This document shows, in pieces, positions 53,491-63,999 of a stretch of DNA of 64,000 nt. The first letter of the stretch is position 1. Each line of letters starts with the position of its first letter. The stretch is from CAWJPY01 sp963844865 (lineage in GTDB: Bacteria; Acidobacteriota; Thermoanaerobaculia; Thermoanaerobaculales; Sulfomarinibacteraceae): NCBI GenBank assembly GCA_963844865.1, contig CAWJPY010000004.1, positions 62,001 through 126,000 on the forward strand, read 5' to 3'. A program made the position numbers and the translations under genes. The notes beneath the pieces are model-generated. The model was not told the DNA's origin and searched no databases. It saw nothing but the letters and a program-made list of their open reading frames with translations.

Positions 53491-56400
53491 ATGGATCGTA
53501 ACCGCACCGAAAATGGGCAGTTGCCGCACGGTGTCGGGAAAGCTGCGTGGTCGGCTGCTCTCGACGCAACGACCACCCTGGTGGTGCTCCTCGACAGTGG
53601 CGGGCGCGTTGTGCGCGTCAACAGCGCCCTCGCAGACGGCCCTCGGGCGCGCGCCGGCAGAGCTCGAGGGACAGGAGCTCGGCGAGCTGGTCGAGACCGA
53701 GGGGGCGGAGTCCCTTCGCGAGCTGCTGAGCGCTGAGGCGTCGAGGCGGGGAAGGGTGACGCTCGGGCTGCACTGGCGGAACAGAGCCGACCATCGGCCA
53801 CCGGTACTTGTGGTCGTTCGACCCATTGGCGTCAGCCGACGACGTGGCTCCACTCACCATCGGCGTCGGAGTCGATCTCCACACGGCGGGAGCCACCGGC
53901 GCCTGGCCCCAGTCGCCCACCAGCGAGGCCGAAGCGACCGCCATCGGGAGGCTGATCAGACCGCTGGTGGAGCACTCCTCAGACGTCGTCTGTGTCCTCT
54001 CGGCCGACGGCCTGATCACCTACATCAGTCCACCGGTCCAGCGCATGCTGGGATACGAACCGGAGAACCTGATCGGTACCGCTGCCTTCGCGGTCATCCA
54101 CGCGGAGGATCGGGACCTGGCGGCAGCGGTGGTGCGGCAGGGTCTGGAGCAGCCCGGGCGGTCGCACACGGTGGTGTGCCGGCTGCGGCACGCCGACGGG
54201 GAGTGGCGGTCCGTAGCAGCCACTGGGGTCACGCACCGCGAGGAAGCCGGCACCTGGGTCGTGATCAACCTCACCGACATCACGGATTGGGAGCGCGCCC
54301 GCCAGGAACGTGCAGAGAGCGAGGAGAGGTTCCGCAACGCCTTCGATCACAGCGTGATCGGGAAGATCCTGTGGGATCCCGACGGGCGCGTCGTCCGGGT
54401 CAACCGCGCCCTGTGCGACCTGCTCTCCTACGACGAAGCGGAAATGTTGACCATGACCTGGCGGGACCAGGTCCATCCGGACGACGCGGAGAACGTCGTA
54501 CGCCAGGTTCGGCAGCTCGTGGGAGGTGAGGTCCCGGCCCTCCAGCTGGAGGCCAGGCTGCGCCATCACGACGGCCCCTGGGTGTGGACCCGTGCCACGG
54601 TGTCCGTAGCCCGGGACGCCGCGGCGGAGCCCCGCCACTTCATCGGCGAGGTGGAAGACCTCACCGAGCGCCGGCGGCAGGAGGCGGACAAGCGCGCTCG
54701 GCTGCTCAGGACCCAGCGACAGCAGGCCGCGATCATCACCATGGCCACTCAACCGGCCATGGCCGCCGGTGAGCGCGACGGGGCCTTTCGCACCATCACC
54801 GAGTCGTCCGCCACCGCCCTGCGCGTGAGCCGGGCCGGGGTGTGGCTGCTCGGCGAGGACGACCACAGCCTGCACTGCGTCGATTGCTTCGATCTCCGCA
54901 CCGGCGATCACACGTCGGGCGCCACCCTGGATCTGGAGAGCTGCCCGCTCTACCTGGAAGCCCTCGATGCCGGGCGGGTGATCGACGCCGACGACGCGGT
55001 CGGCGACCCGCGCACCCGGGAGCACGCGGCCGAGTACCTGGAGCCCCAGGGGGTGGCATCCCTCCTCGACGCCCCGGTCCGCATCGGCGGCAAGGTCGTC
55101 GGCGCGGTGCGGTTCGAACAAGTGGGCGAGGGCCGCATCTGGGCGGCCGACGAGATCACCTTCGCCGGGGAGGTGTCCGACCAGGTCGCCCATGCCATGG
55201 CCAACGCCCAACGCACTCGCGCCGAGCGTCGCCTCCAGATGTCCGAGGAGCGGTTCCGGAGCATCGTCAACTGCTCGCCCATGGGCGTGCACCTGTATCG
55301 CCTCGAGGGCGACGGGGCCCTCGTCTTCGCCGGTGCCAATCCAGCGGCGGATGCGATCCTCGGCATCGAGTGCCAGAAGCTCATCGGCAAGCCCATGGAG
55401 GAGGCGTTCCCATCCCTCGCCGGCACCGAGGTCCCCGAGCGCTACCGCCGTGTCGCGGCCGTCGGGACGCCGTGGCACATCGAGCAGGTGGAGTACGAGG
55501 ACGAACGGATCCGGGGGGCCTACGAGGTGCATGCCTTCCGCACCGCCCCTGGGACAGTCACCGCCATGTTCCTGAACATCACCGATCGCAAGCGGGCCGA
55601 GGAAGCCCTGCGTGACAGTGAGGAGCGGTATCGACAGCTCTTCGAACGCAACCTCGCGGCGGTGTTCAGGGCGAGCCTCGATGGCAGGGTCCTGGAGTGC
55701 AACGACGCCTTTGCCGAGATCCTGGGCTGCACGAGCCGCAGTGAGGCGTTGTCTCGCAACGCCGCCGACTTCGTCGCCGGCACCGCGGGCCGCAACGGGT
55801 GGATGCAGGACCTGCGCACCCACGGCGAGCTCCGCAACCAGGAGATCGTGATGCGCCGTCTCGACGGCGACATGGTCTGGCTGCTCGCCAACATGACCCT
55901 GGTGGCCGACGTGCGGGGACGACCGACCATCATCGAGGGCACGATGATCGACGTCACCGACCGCAAGCGGACCGCCGACCGCTTGCTCTTGCAGAGCGCC
56001 GCCCTGGAGTCCGCGGCCAACGCCATCGCCATCACCAGTCCGGGCGGAACCATCGAGTGGGTGAACCCCGCCTTCACGCGTCTCACCGGCGTCCTGGCCG
56101 CGGAGGCCATCGGCAACAGCCTGTGGCGGCTCAAGTCCGGGGGCGAGGGGAGCAGTCTTTCAGACGAGGTGTCTCGCGCACTCACGGAAGGACGGGCGTG
56201 GCACGGAGAGCTGGTGAACCGGCGCGCCGACGGACAGCTCTACACCGAAGAGATAACCATCACCCCTGTCCACGGCAACGACGGGAAGGTCACCCACCTG
56301 GTCTCGGTCCAGCAGGACATCACCGAGCGCAAACGGATGGAAGAGCAGCTCCTGCAGGCCCAGAAGATGGAGGCCGTGGGGCGGCTGGCCGGCGGGGTCG

Positions 56401-57485
56401 CCCACGACTTCAACAACCTCCTCCAGGCCATGCTGGGGGTCACGGAGCTCATCCGGCAGCCGGAGACCTCGCCCGAGGATTCGGGTCCCAAGCTCCAAGA
56501 GCTCGAGGAGCTTGTGCAGCGGGGCTCCCAGCTCACCCGACAGCTCCTCCTGTTCGCGCGCCGCGACACCTCCAAGCAGGAGTCGCTGGATCTCAACCAG
56601 GTCGTCGAGGGCACGGTGAAGCTGCTGCACCGGCTCCTGCGCGAGAACATCGAGCTCGTCTTCAATCCGGCCACGAGCGACCTCCCCCTCACAGCGGACC
56701 GAGGGCAGATCGAGCAGGTGGTCATGAACCTCGCCGTCAACGCCTGCGACGCCATGCCTCACGGGGGGAAGCTTTCGTTGACCACCAACCGGGGCAACGG
56801 CAACGTGTGGCTGGAGGTCGGGGACACCGGCGAGGGCATTCCCGAGGACATTCGCGACCAGCTCTTCGAACCTTTCTTCACCACCAAGGAGCGGGGCAAG
56901 GGGACCGGTCTCGGCCTGTCGGTGGTGCATGGCATCGTGACCCGGCTCGGTGGCCGCATCGACCTCGAGAGCCAGGTGGGCAGCGGCACCTCGATCCGTG
57001 TGACGTTCCCCGCCTCTCACTTGGGCGAACGACACGCACCCGAACGAGAGGAACGGGAACCGATCGGCGACGGACAGGGGCAGACCATCCTGGTGGTGGA
57101 GGACGACCCTGCGGTCCGCACCAGCCTCGAGGAGATCCTGGCCGTGATGGGTTACGGCGTGGTCGCGGTGGGCAGCCGGGAGGCTGCATTCGCGATCCCC
57201 GCCGAGGAGAGCTTCGAGCTCCTCCTTTCCGATTACATCCTCCCAGACGGTTCCGGAACCGACATCGCCCGGGAGCTCAGGCGCCGCTGGCCGGGGATCG
57301 GGGTCATCGTCATGTCGGGGTACGCGCAGGACGACACCGTGGGGCGGGAGATCGCCCGCGGCAACCTGTACTTCCTCCAGAAGCCCTTCACCGCGAAGAC
57401 CCTGGCGAAAGCCGTGCGCACCGTCCTCGGAAGCCGCTCCTCGGCATTGCCCGCCGACGATCGCCGCCGACCAAGCGTCGGCTGA
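53491..57485 (+). CDS. Multi-PAS hybrid histidine kinase with receiver domain; frame breaks in the first PAS
   Basis: The long open part from 53808 codes ~1225 residues: PAS (about 50-165), PAS (170-290), GAF (305-480), PAS (485-605), PAS (610-740), PAS (740-860), HisKA with AGGVAHDFNNLLQAML (phospho-His in the AHDFNN box), HATPase with N, G1 GDTGEGIPED and GKGTGLGLSVVHG, then a receiver with LLLSDYILPDGSG (phospho-Asp). A sixth, N-terminal PAS is split over three frames: VVRVNSAL from ATG 53491, then TALGRAPAELEGQELGELV, then HRYLWSFDPLA. Breaks of +1 each lie near 53625-53640 and 53775-53795. A GTG at 53482 is an alternative start. Soluble sensor; ligand unknown. Confidence 0.85.
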
Positions 57486-57575
57486 GCCGTCTATTCTGCC
57501 GGCCCGCCGGCGATCGATCTCGCGGGATCAACTGCCAAAGACCCGACCCGCGGGCGACGCCGCGCCGATGTCGCG

Positions 57576-60500
57576 TCAGGGAATGGCGGCGGCCTCCCCC
57601 GCGGCGGTGTCGGCAGCCAGCCTGTTCACCCAGAGCACGCCCAGCGCCAGCAGGAGCACCGCCGACAGGATCCCACCGGCCAGGGCTCCGGGATAGGCAC
57701 GCAGGATCCCCTCGTGCAGGGTCCCCAACAGGGTGACCATGGCCGTGGCGAGAGGGATCAATGCGAGATGGAACCGCAGCACGGCCAGGTACGCCAGCAG
57801 CAGGATCACCCCCGCGCCGAGCCCGCTGACCAGCCAGCGAGTGACCGTGCCCACGTCGCTGGCGCCAACCATGACGGGTCCCAGCGCGAGCAGCACGAGG
57901 CCGAGGGGGAGACGGGCACGGGTCCAGCCGCGGCTGGCGACGTGCACGAAGCCCACGACCAGCAGCAACAGGATGGTGCTCGTGATCCACGAGCTCACCG
58001 GAGAGATGGCGGTGGCCAGGATCGGCGACCTGGCCGCCGCCTCTCGGAAGGACGGCCACATGGGCTCGGTGTTCGGCAACAGCCAGAGGCCGACGGACAC
58101 CAGTCCGGCGATGACGGCCCCCAGACCAATCCCGCCGGCGATGGCCCCGCTCCGAGCTCCGGGCTGCGGCGGCAGCCAGCGGTGGACGAAGCCGGCGTTG
58201 AGCCCCATCCCGGCAGCCAGGAGCAGCAGCACCACCGCCGAGCCGGCCAGGCCCAGCGCCGACTGCAAGCCGTAGGGCTGGGCCGTGGAGAAGTTGACCA
58301 CGATCGACGGCCACGAGTTGAAGACCGCCAGACCGCTGAGCACGAGCACCAGCGCGAAGAACGTCGCGAGGGTGCCCACCGCGAACCGGCCACGGCTCCA
58401 ACGCACGACCGCGGCCACCACCCCGGCGATGTAGATCAACACCACCAACAGGGTGCAGACGATGCGCACCACATTGGCCGCCGCCGACCGATTGCGTTCC
58501 GCCCTCTCCCAGTCCTCCGGGATATGGATGAAGCGTTCGCTGTCCACGACCTGGTCGCCGGCGATCTTCACCGCGATCCGGGCCTCTCCGCTGTGCAGCG
58601 GATAGGCGGACGGGTCCGAGTACACGAGCCGCCAGTCCTTGCGCTTCGGGTGCTGGGTCGGCTCGACCGCGACCTCTTTCAACGCCGCCGGATCGAGACC
58701 GAACTTCGAGCGGAGCACATTCTCCGCCATGGCTCGCGCCTGGGCCTCGTCGAGGGTCGCACCCGGACGGTCGTCGGGAAGGCGGTGGCGGACCCGCCGC
58801 ACCGTGCCGTTTCCGTCCACCCACAGGTCGTACTCCTCGGCCCGCGCCACCACGTCGCCCTCGAAGTTGGCGTATCGCACGTACCAGTCGGGGGGAGCGA
58901 GGAAGCTGCCCAGGAGCTGCCAGTACACCTCCGGTCCGCCCTCCTGCCAGATGAACACGTCCTCCAAGCCGTAGTCCCCTTGCACCGTGCTCAACGTGCG
59001 CCAGGAGGGCCCCTTCTCCGCATCCTGCGCGGCCAGCGTCCGCGTCGCGACCGAGGTGGCCTCGCCGCGTCCGATCCGGATCGACGGCACCTGGCTGGTG
59101 AAGCCGTGAGCGAGTGCCCACACCACGACTCCGATCCCGCCCAGCACCGCCAGGGCGAGGCTGGCACGGGGTCTGAGACCGGTGCTCGCCGGGACGTGGG
59201 CCACGGGCGCCGGCTCCTCCGGCGGAGGTGGTTGCCAGGCGCCGTTGCGCACGTCCTCGTCGACCTCCCTGAACCCGCCGGATCGCACCCGCCCCGCCAG
59301 CACGACCCAGAGGGGCACCAGGACCAGCGCCAGGAGGAGCGCGCGATCCAGCCAGACGCCCGAGGAGGACGCCGTGAACAGCGGGATCGAGAACCACATC
59401 ACGTCCGTGGCGAAGTGGAGGACGATGACCGGCAGCAGCCCGAAGGCGAGAAAGATGAGCCCCCAGCTCGCGGCGGGGATGATCAGCTCCACGAGTCGGG
59501 CGTACGCCGGCTGCTGGGCGTAGTTGGCGTGGCCGGCGCCGAAGACCACCGCCTCCAGGATCAGGGCGCCCGCGATCCACCACCGCCTCCCGCCCAGACG
59601 CTTGCCGATGAGCGCCGCCGCAGCCAGGGGCACCGCTCGGAACATGGTCTCCTCCCAGAAGCCGGCGTGCAGGGAGATGCCGATGGCATTCAGCCACGGC
59701 GCGTAGGTGGCGAGGACGTTGGGATCGATCAGGGCGTCGGAGGGGGTCCACCAGCCGAGCTTCTGATTGGCAAGGGTGTAGAGAAACACCTCATAGGCCA
59801 AAAACACCGCCACCGACAGGTATCCGGCGATGGTGAGGCCGGCGACGTTCCGGGTCCCCGCCACCCGCGGCGACCAGGTTTTCCAGAGCTGGAGGTGATG
59901 GGGAAACGCCTTGCGGCTCAGGCTCTCGGCGGCCGTGAAGGTCACCAGGTACAGCAGGGCCATGCCGATGGCCTGGGCCACGGCCATCACCACCTGTTGG
60001 AGGCCGAAGTTGGTGGCCGACACCGCGGTGTCGTAGCCCATCCAGGCCAGGGGCAACCGGTTGAGGGTGATGGGGATCCACAGAGCGCCGATGAAGATCG
60101 CCCACTTCAGGGGCGGTCGCCACAGCATCCAGCGCTGGCGCAGGAGCAGGAGCGCTCCGATCAGGCAGCCGCCGATCCCGTAGATCACCGCCATGAAGAC
60201 GAGGGAGCCGGTGGCGATGCCGTTGTTGGCCGACCGCATCTGCTCGTAGCGCCGGTCGAAGGCCTGGGGGATCTTGACGAAACGGGTGAGCTCGGTGAGG
60301 CGGTCCCCGGCCACCACCAGGCGCAACCGGTAGCGACCGTCCTCGCCAACCCTGAGGGACGGCCGCTCGTAGGTGAAGGTGTGGTCGACGCGCCCGCTCG
60401 GCCGCACCTCGTCCGCCTGCTCCACCAGGTCGTACTGGGCGAGCTGAACGCCCCAGTCCGCCGTGGCCGTTCGCTCCGCGATCTGGCGGGCCTGCTCGGT

Positions 60501-60926
60501 GTCCAGCGCCGCGCCGGGTTCGCTCTCGGGCAGCTTCTCGGAGAAACCGTAGGGCTCGCCCGCAGGGGTGAAGCTGACCCGCGTCTCGGTGGGCTCGAAC
60601 TCCCGGAAGTTCCGCACCCGCCACGTGTACGGAGATACGAGTCCCTCCTTGAGCATCCGCCGGAAGGCGTCGTGACCTCCCCCCTCCAGCTCCACGAAGC
60701 TCTGCAGCCGGGAGTCGAGGTCGAAGGCCGCCGCCTGGCGGGAATGCTCCGGCCCCCAGCCACGCTCCTGGGCCAGGCTCCTGGCTGCCTCCATCGCCTG
60801 GGCGCGGTCCATCTGCAGGTCCAGGGTCACCAGCGGGAACGCATTGGAGAAGTTGTGAGCCGCGTAGACGACGCACAGCGCCGTCACGACAACAAAGGCG
60901 ATCCAGAACACTGGCTTGCGGGTCAT
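57576..60926 (-). CDS. Large CPBP-family intramembrane glutamic protease with internal duplication
   Basis: 1116 residues. Each half has an extracytoplasmic PepSY-like region followed by a membrane helix bundle. First half: about residues 32-225, then helices to ~590. It carries the CPBP motifs: Glu425-Glu426-x3-Arg430 (GFWEETMFR), Phe462-x3-His466 (FGAGHAN) and His504-x3-Asp508 (VLHFATD), the expected catalytic Glu/His set. Second half: from ~640, with the same order of PGA.LD..QAR..AE and FxHIPxDWE elements, then helices to the end, but no EExxxR/His motifs. The duplication is real by eye. Start ATG 60926 with AAGGGGAG. Role unknown; a bacteriocin- or prenyl-protein-like protease is only a family-level guess. 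Confidence 0.82.
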   Translation of the reverse strand: MTRKPVFWIAFVVVTALCVVYAAHNFSNAFPLVTLDLQMDRAQAMEAARSLAQERGWGPEHSRQAAAFDLDSRLQSFVELEGGGHDAFRRMLKEGLVSPYTWRVRNFREFEPTETRVSFTPAGEPYGFSEKLPESEPGAALDTEQARQIAERTATADWGVQLAQYDLVEQADEVRPSGRVDHTFTYERPSLRVGEDGRYRLRLVVAGDRLTELTRFVKIPQAFDRRYEQMRSANNGIATGSLVFMAVIYGIGGCLIGALLLLRQRWMLWRPPLKWAIFIGALWIPITLNRLPLAWMGYDTAVSATNFGLQQVVMAVAQAIGMALLYLVTFTAAESLSRKAFPHHLQLWKTWSPRVAGTRNVAGLTIAGYLSVAVFLAYEVFLYTLANQKLGWWTPSDALIDPNVLATYAPWLNAIGISLHAGFWEETMFRAVPLAAAALIGKRLGGRRWWIAGALILEAVVFGAGHANYAQQPAYARLVELIIPAASWGLIFLAFGLLPVIVLHFATDVMWFSIPLFTASSSGVWLDRALLLALVLVPLWVVLAGRVRSGGFREVDEDVRNGAWQPPPPEEPAPVAHVPASTGLRPRASLALAVLGGIGVVVWALAHGFTSQVPSIRIGRGEATSVATRTLAAQDAEKGPSWRTLSTVQGDYGLEDVFIWQEGGPEVYWQLLGSFLAPPDWYVRYANFEGDVVARAEEYDLWVDGNGTVRRVRHRLPDDRPGATLDEAQARAMAENVLRSKFGLDPAALKEVAVEPTQHPKRKDWRLVYSDPSAYPLHSGEARIAVKIAGDQVVDSERFIHIPEDWERAERNRSAAANVVRIVCTLLVVLIYIAGVVAAVVRWSRGRFAVGTLATFFALVLVLSGLAVFNSWPSIVVNFSTAQPYGLQSALGLAGSAVVLLLLAAGMGLNAGFVHRWLPPQPGARSGAIAGGIGLGAVIAGLVSVGLWLLPNTEPMWPSFREAAARSPILATAISPVSSWITSTILLLLVVGFVHVASRGWTRARLPLGLVLLALGPVMVGASDVGTVTRWLVSGLGAGVILLLAYLAVLRFHLALIPLATAMVTLLGTLHEGILRAYPGALAGGILSAVLLLALGVLWVNRLAADTAAGEAAAIP

Positions 60927-61061
60927 GGGCTCCCCTTTCTGCCCTCGGATCACGCCGTATCGCGTGGGATCGGACCCATCGTACCGAGTGTCGGGATTGT
61001 ACCCGCTTCCCGGGGCCGCCCGCCCCAGGGGGGTTCACAGGACCGCGCAGAGCCCGGTGGC

Positions 61062-62723
61062 TCAGCGGCTGCGTCTGATCATGACCAGCGTGCGGTCGTC
61101 GGCGAAGGGGACGCCATCGGCGAAGCGGTCAAGCTCGCTGCCCAGCTCGGCGGCGATGCCGGCCAGGGGCAGCGCCCGGTGGCGGACGCACGCCGCCAGC
61201 AGCCGTTCCTCCCCGAACTCCTCATCGTCGTGGTTGGCCGCCTCGGTGATGCCGTCGGTGTACAGGATCAGGACATCGCCGGGTTCGAGGGTCACCTCCC
61301 GCGCCTCGTATCGTCCGTCCTGAATGATGCCGAGGGGCGTCCCGGTCGACTCCAGCCACACCGTGTCCCCGTCGGCGCGGATCAGGAGCGCGGGGTTGTG
61401 GCCGGCGTTCGTGTAGCGAACGGTCCCGGTGGTGGTGTCCAGCAGGGCCAAAAAGCCCGTGGCGTACTTCTCCGGCGGGGTACGCTCGAACATCAGCCGG
61501 GAGGCCGCGGCGCAGGTCTCATCCGGCCCGAGGGGACGTTCCAGAAGACCGCTCAGGAGGGCCTCCAGGAACCCGGTCAGCAGCGCGGCGCCCATGCCCT
61601 TGCCCGACACGTCGGCGAGGAAGAGCACGCACTCGGAGCCCCCGCCTCGCTCGATCACCTTGAAGAAGTCGCCGGAGACCACGCGCGACGGCGTGTTGCC
61701 GCCGTGCAGCTCGTACCCGGGGATGTCGGGAAGGCTCTGGGGCAGCAACCGCATCTGGATCTCCCGGGCGAGAGCCACCTCCCGCTCGAGACGGAGACGC
61801 TCCGCCGCCGCCTCGGTGAGGCGCAGGTTCCGGATCCGCATGGCCGCCACAGACGCCAGGGACGTCAGCAGCTCCATGTCCTCCTCGCCGAACTGCCGGA
61901 CGGTCAGCGTCGAGCCCAGGACCACCATCCCGAGGGCGCCCTCAGGATCCAGCAGAGGCGCCGCCACGAGGCTGCGCACACCGGCGTTGAGCATGCTGAC
62001 CGCCTGATTGAAGCGCTCGTCGACCTCCATGTCCAGCACGAGGGCGGCCATCCCCTTGTCCGCCACCTCCTCGATCAGATGCCTCGAGTAGAGACAGCGA
62101 TGGTGGGAGCCGCGCCGCGACCGGCTGGCGGCACACTCGTACTCGCCGTCGTCGTTGCGCAGGAAGATCGCGCCTTCCTCCGGGTGGAGCTGCTGGAACG
62201 CTCGCTCCAGGATGAGGTCGAGCAGCTCGTCCAGGGCCACGGACCGGCCGAGTGCCTGGTGCACCTCGTTGAGCATCTTGATCCGCTCGGCGTAACGGCG
62301 GAGCGCCTCGCCCTCCGCCGCCGGGGGCGGGGCCTGGGAAGGCTCGGAGCGCTCCAGCAGCTCGGCGGCCGGCCGGAACACCGTGTGCTCTCCCCAGTGA
62401 CTCGAGCTGCCACTGATACCGGGATCTCGGGCGGCCAGTCGGCGGACCGCGACACTGCTCGCACCGAGGGTGATCACGTCGCCCTCGGCCACCACGCTGG
62501 ACACCTCCACCTTTTGCTGGTTGACAAGCGTTCCGTTCCGGGACCCGAGGTCCTCGAGCAGCCAGTGGCCGTTCTGCCGAAACAGCCGCGCATGACGGCG
62601 CGAGAGGGAGCGGTCAGGGATCACCAGATCCGCCGCAGGAGAACGGCCGATCACCTGATCGTCGCCATCCAGCGTCCGCTCGAACGGCATTCCTCCTGCC
62701 GGCATCACATACAAGCTGATCAT
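61062..62723 (-). CDS. FHA-GAF-PP2C (SpoIIE/RsbU-type) serine phosphatase
   Basis: 553 residues. FHA domain (about 1-105): VIGRSPAADLVI, SLSRRHARL and GSRNGT, the phosphothreonine-binding set. Pro-rich linker, then GAF (about 165-325). PP2C domain (about 345-553): REIQMRLLPQSLP, VSGDFFKV, LFLADVSGKGMGAALLT, YTNAGHNPALL and ILYTDGITEAAN, with the metal-binding Asp in each. It should dephosphorylate a STAS antagonist such as the one at 52985-53326. FHA suggests recruitment by a Thr-kinase signal. Start ATG 62723 with AGGAG; in-frame upstream start at 62834 adds a non-domain leader. It lies 144 bp after the receiver-kinase gene on the same strand. Confidence 0.9.
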   Translation of the reverse strand: MISLYVMPAGGMPFERTLDGDDQVIGRSPAADLVIPDRSLSRRHARLFRQNGHWLLEDLGSRNGTLVNQQKVEVSSVVAEGDVITLGASSVAVRRLAARDPGISGSSSHWGEHTVFRPAAELLERSEPSQAPPPAAEGEALRRYAERIKMLNEVHQALGRSVALDELLDLILERAFQQLHPEEGAIFLRNDDGEYECAASRSRRGSHHRCLYSRHLIEEVADKGMAALVLDMEVDERFNQAVSMLNAGVRSLVAAPLLDPEGALGMVVLGSTLTVRQFGEEDMELLTSLASVAAMRIRNLRLTEAAAERLRLEREVALAREIQMRLLPQSLPDIPGYELHGGNTPSRVVSGDFFKVIERGGGSECVLFLADVSGKGMGAALLTGFLEALLSGLLERPLGPDETCAAASRLMFERTPPEKYATGFLALLDTTTGTVRYTNAGHNPALLIRADGDTVWLESTGTPLGIIQDGRYEAREVTLEPGDVLILYTDGITEAANHDDEEFGEERLLAACVRHRALPLAGIAAELGSELDRFADGVPFADDRTLVMIRRSR

Positions 62724-62867
62724 GGTGCAACTCCTGTCGATAACGAGAGTCCGTCTCAGATAATAACACCATGAGTGCAGAAAAACATCCACGGGGGAAA
62801 CGACCGACGTTGGATGGCTCGTGGCGAGTCCCACGGTTTGGAGGCCACAAGGCGAGGTCCGCCCGCG

Positions 62868-63999
62868 CTACTCCGCCACCGGCAGGCGCACCGTGAAACG
62901 GGTCCAGGCGCCGAGCTGACTGTCCACGTGGATGGTGCCCTGCGCCTCCTCCACGATGCGCTTGGTGATGGCCAGGCCCAGCCCCGTGCCGCCCTGGGTC
63001 TTGGTGGTGAAGAAGGGGTCGAAGACGCGCCCCATGACATCGGGCGGAATCCCCGCACCGTTGTCCTCCACCTCCAGGCGCACCCAGGAGTCCTCCGGAC
63101 GGATCCTCACGGCGACCGTGTTCTGGGACCGAGGTCGGTCGGGCAACGCCTGCATCGCGTTCACCATCAGGTTGGTCATCACCTGGCCGAGCTTGTTCGG
63201 TGACCCCACCACCCGCGGCACCTCCTGCAGATCGACCTGGAGCTCGGCGCGCTTGAGCAGCGCCGCCTTCACGAACGTGATCGTCGAGCTCGACGATCTC
63301 GCGGAGATCGGCACTCACCTCGAGGTCGGAGCGGCGGTGGCTGAGGTCCATGCCCCGCGTGATCTCGGTGATCTGCTCCACCGCCCGGACCGCATCGCTG
63401 AGCTGCTGCCGGGCGCTGGCGACTGCGTCCACGTGGGGCCTCTCCACCCTGGCGCCGATCACGAGCCCCTGGGCCAGCCGGTCGAGCCTCAGGTTCGCCA
63501 GATCGAGTCCCATCACCAGAGCGGCCAGCGGGTTGCGGAGCTCGTGGGCGACCCCCGCGGCGACCACACCCAGGGCATAGGTGCGTTCCGTCTCCAGTAA
63601 CCGGGTCTCGAGCTGGTTGATCTTCTTGCGGGTCTGGTAGGTCTCGATGGACTCCCGCAGGACGGCTTTCAGCTCGATCGGCTCCCAGGGCTTGCGCAGG
63701 TAGCGGCGGATCTTCCCGCGATTGATGGCGTCGATGGCGTCGTTGAGATCGCTGTACGCCGTGATGAGGATCCGGATCGTGTCCGGGTAGACGTCCTTGG
63801 TGGCCTCGAACACCTCGACGCCGGTCATCCCCGGCATGCGCTGGTCCACCAGGAGGACCGCCACCTCCCGCTCCTTCAGGATGTCGAGCGCTTCGGGTCC
63901 ACTGGCGGCGGTGATGACGTCGAACTCCTCCTCACACGTCGCCTTCAGGACGACGAGGTTCGCAGCATCGTCATCCACGTAGAGGATCGTGTCGTCCAC
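62868..63999 (-). pseudogene. Receiver-histidine kinase, with a one-base frameshift; right edge of window
   Basis: The frame from 63999 has a receiver domain (ILYVDDDAANL, VLLVDQRMPGMTG with phospho-Asp, ITAYSD, KPWEP), then HisKA (GVAAGVAHELRNPLAALVMG). It goes off-family after SADLREIVE near 63290. The next frame, entered near 63285-63295, gives the HATPase: VVGSPNKLGQVMTNLMVNAMQAL, VEDNGAGIPP and TGLGLAITKRIVEE, ending 62868. Together ~377 residues. The apparent change is +1. The first codon, GTG at 63999, reads V-D-D-T-I-L-Y-V-D-D and could be the start, but the gene may run off the edge. It is likely co-transcribed with the PP2C gene. Confidence 0.8.

Noticed and set aside
57714..62774. 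Very long plus-strand open frame (about 1686 codons) opposite the CPBP and PP2C genes
   Set aside because: It is antisense to two genes with full domain sets and reads as His/Gly/Arg/Gln-rich low-complexity sequence; at this GC content stop codons are rare in the opposite frame.
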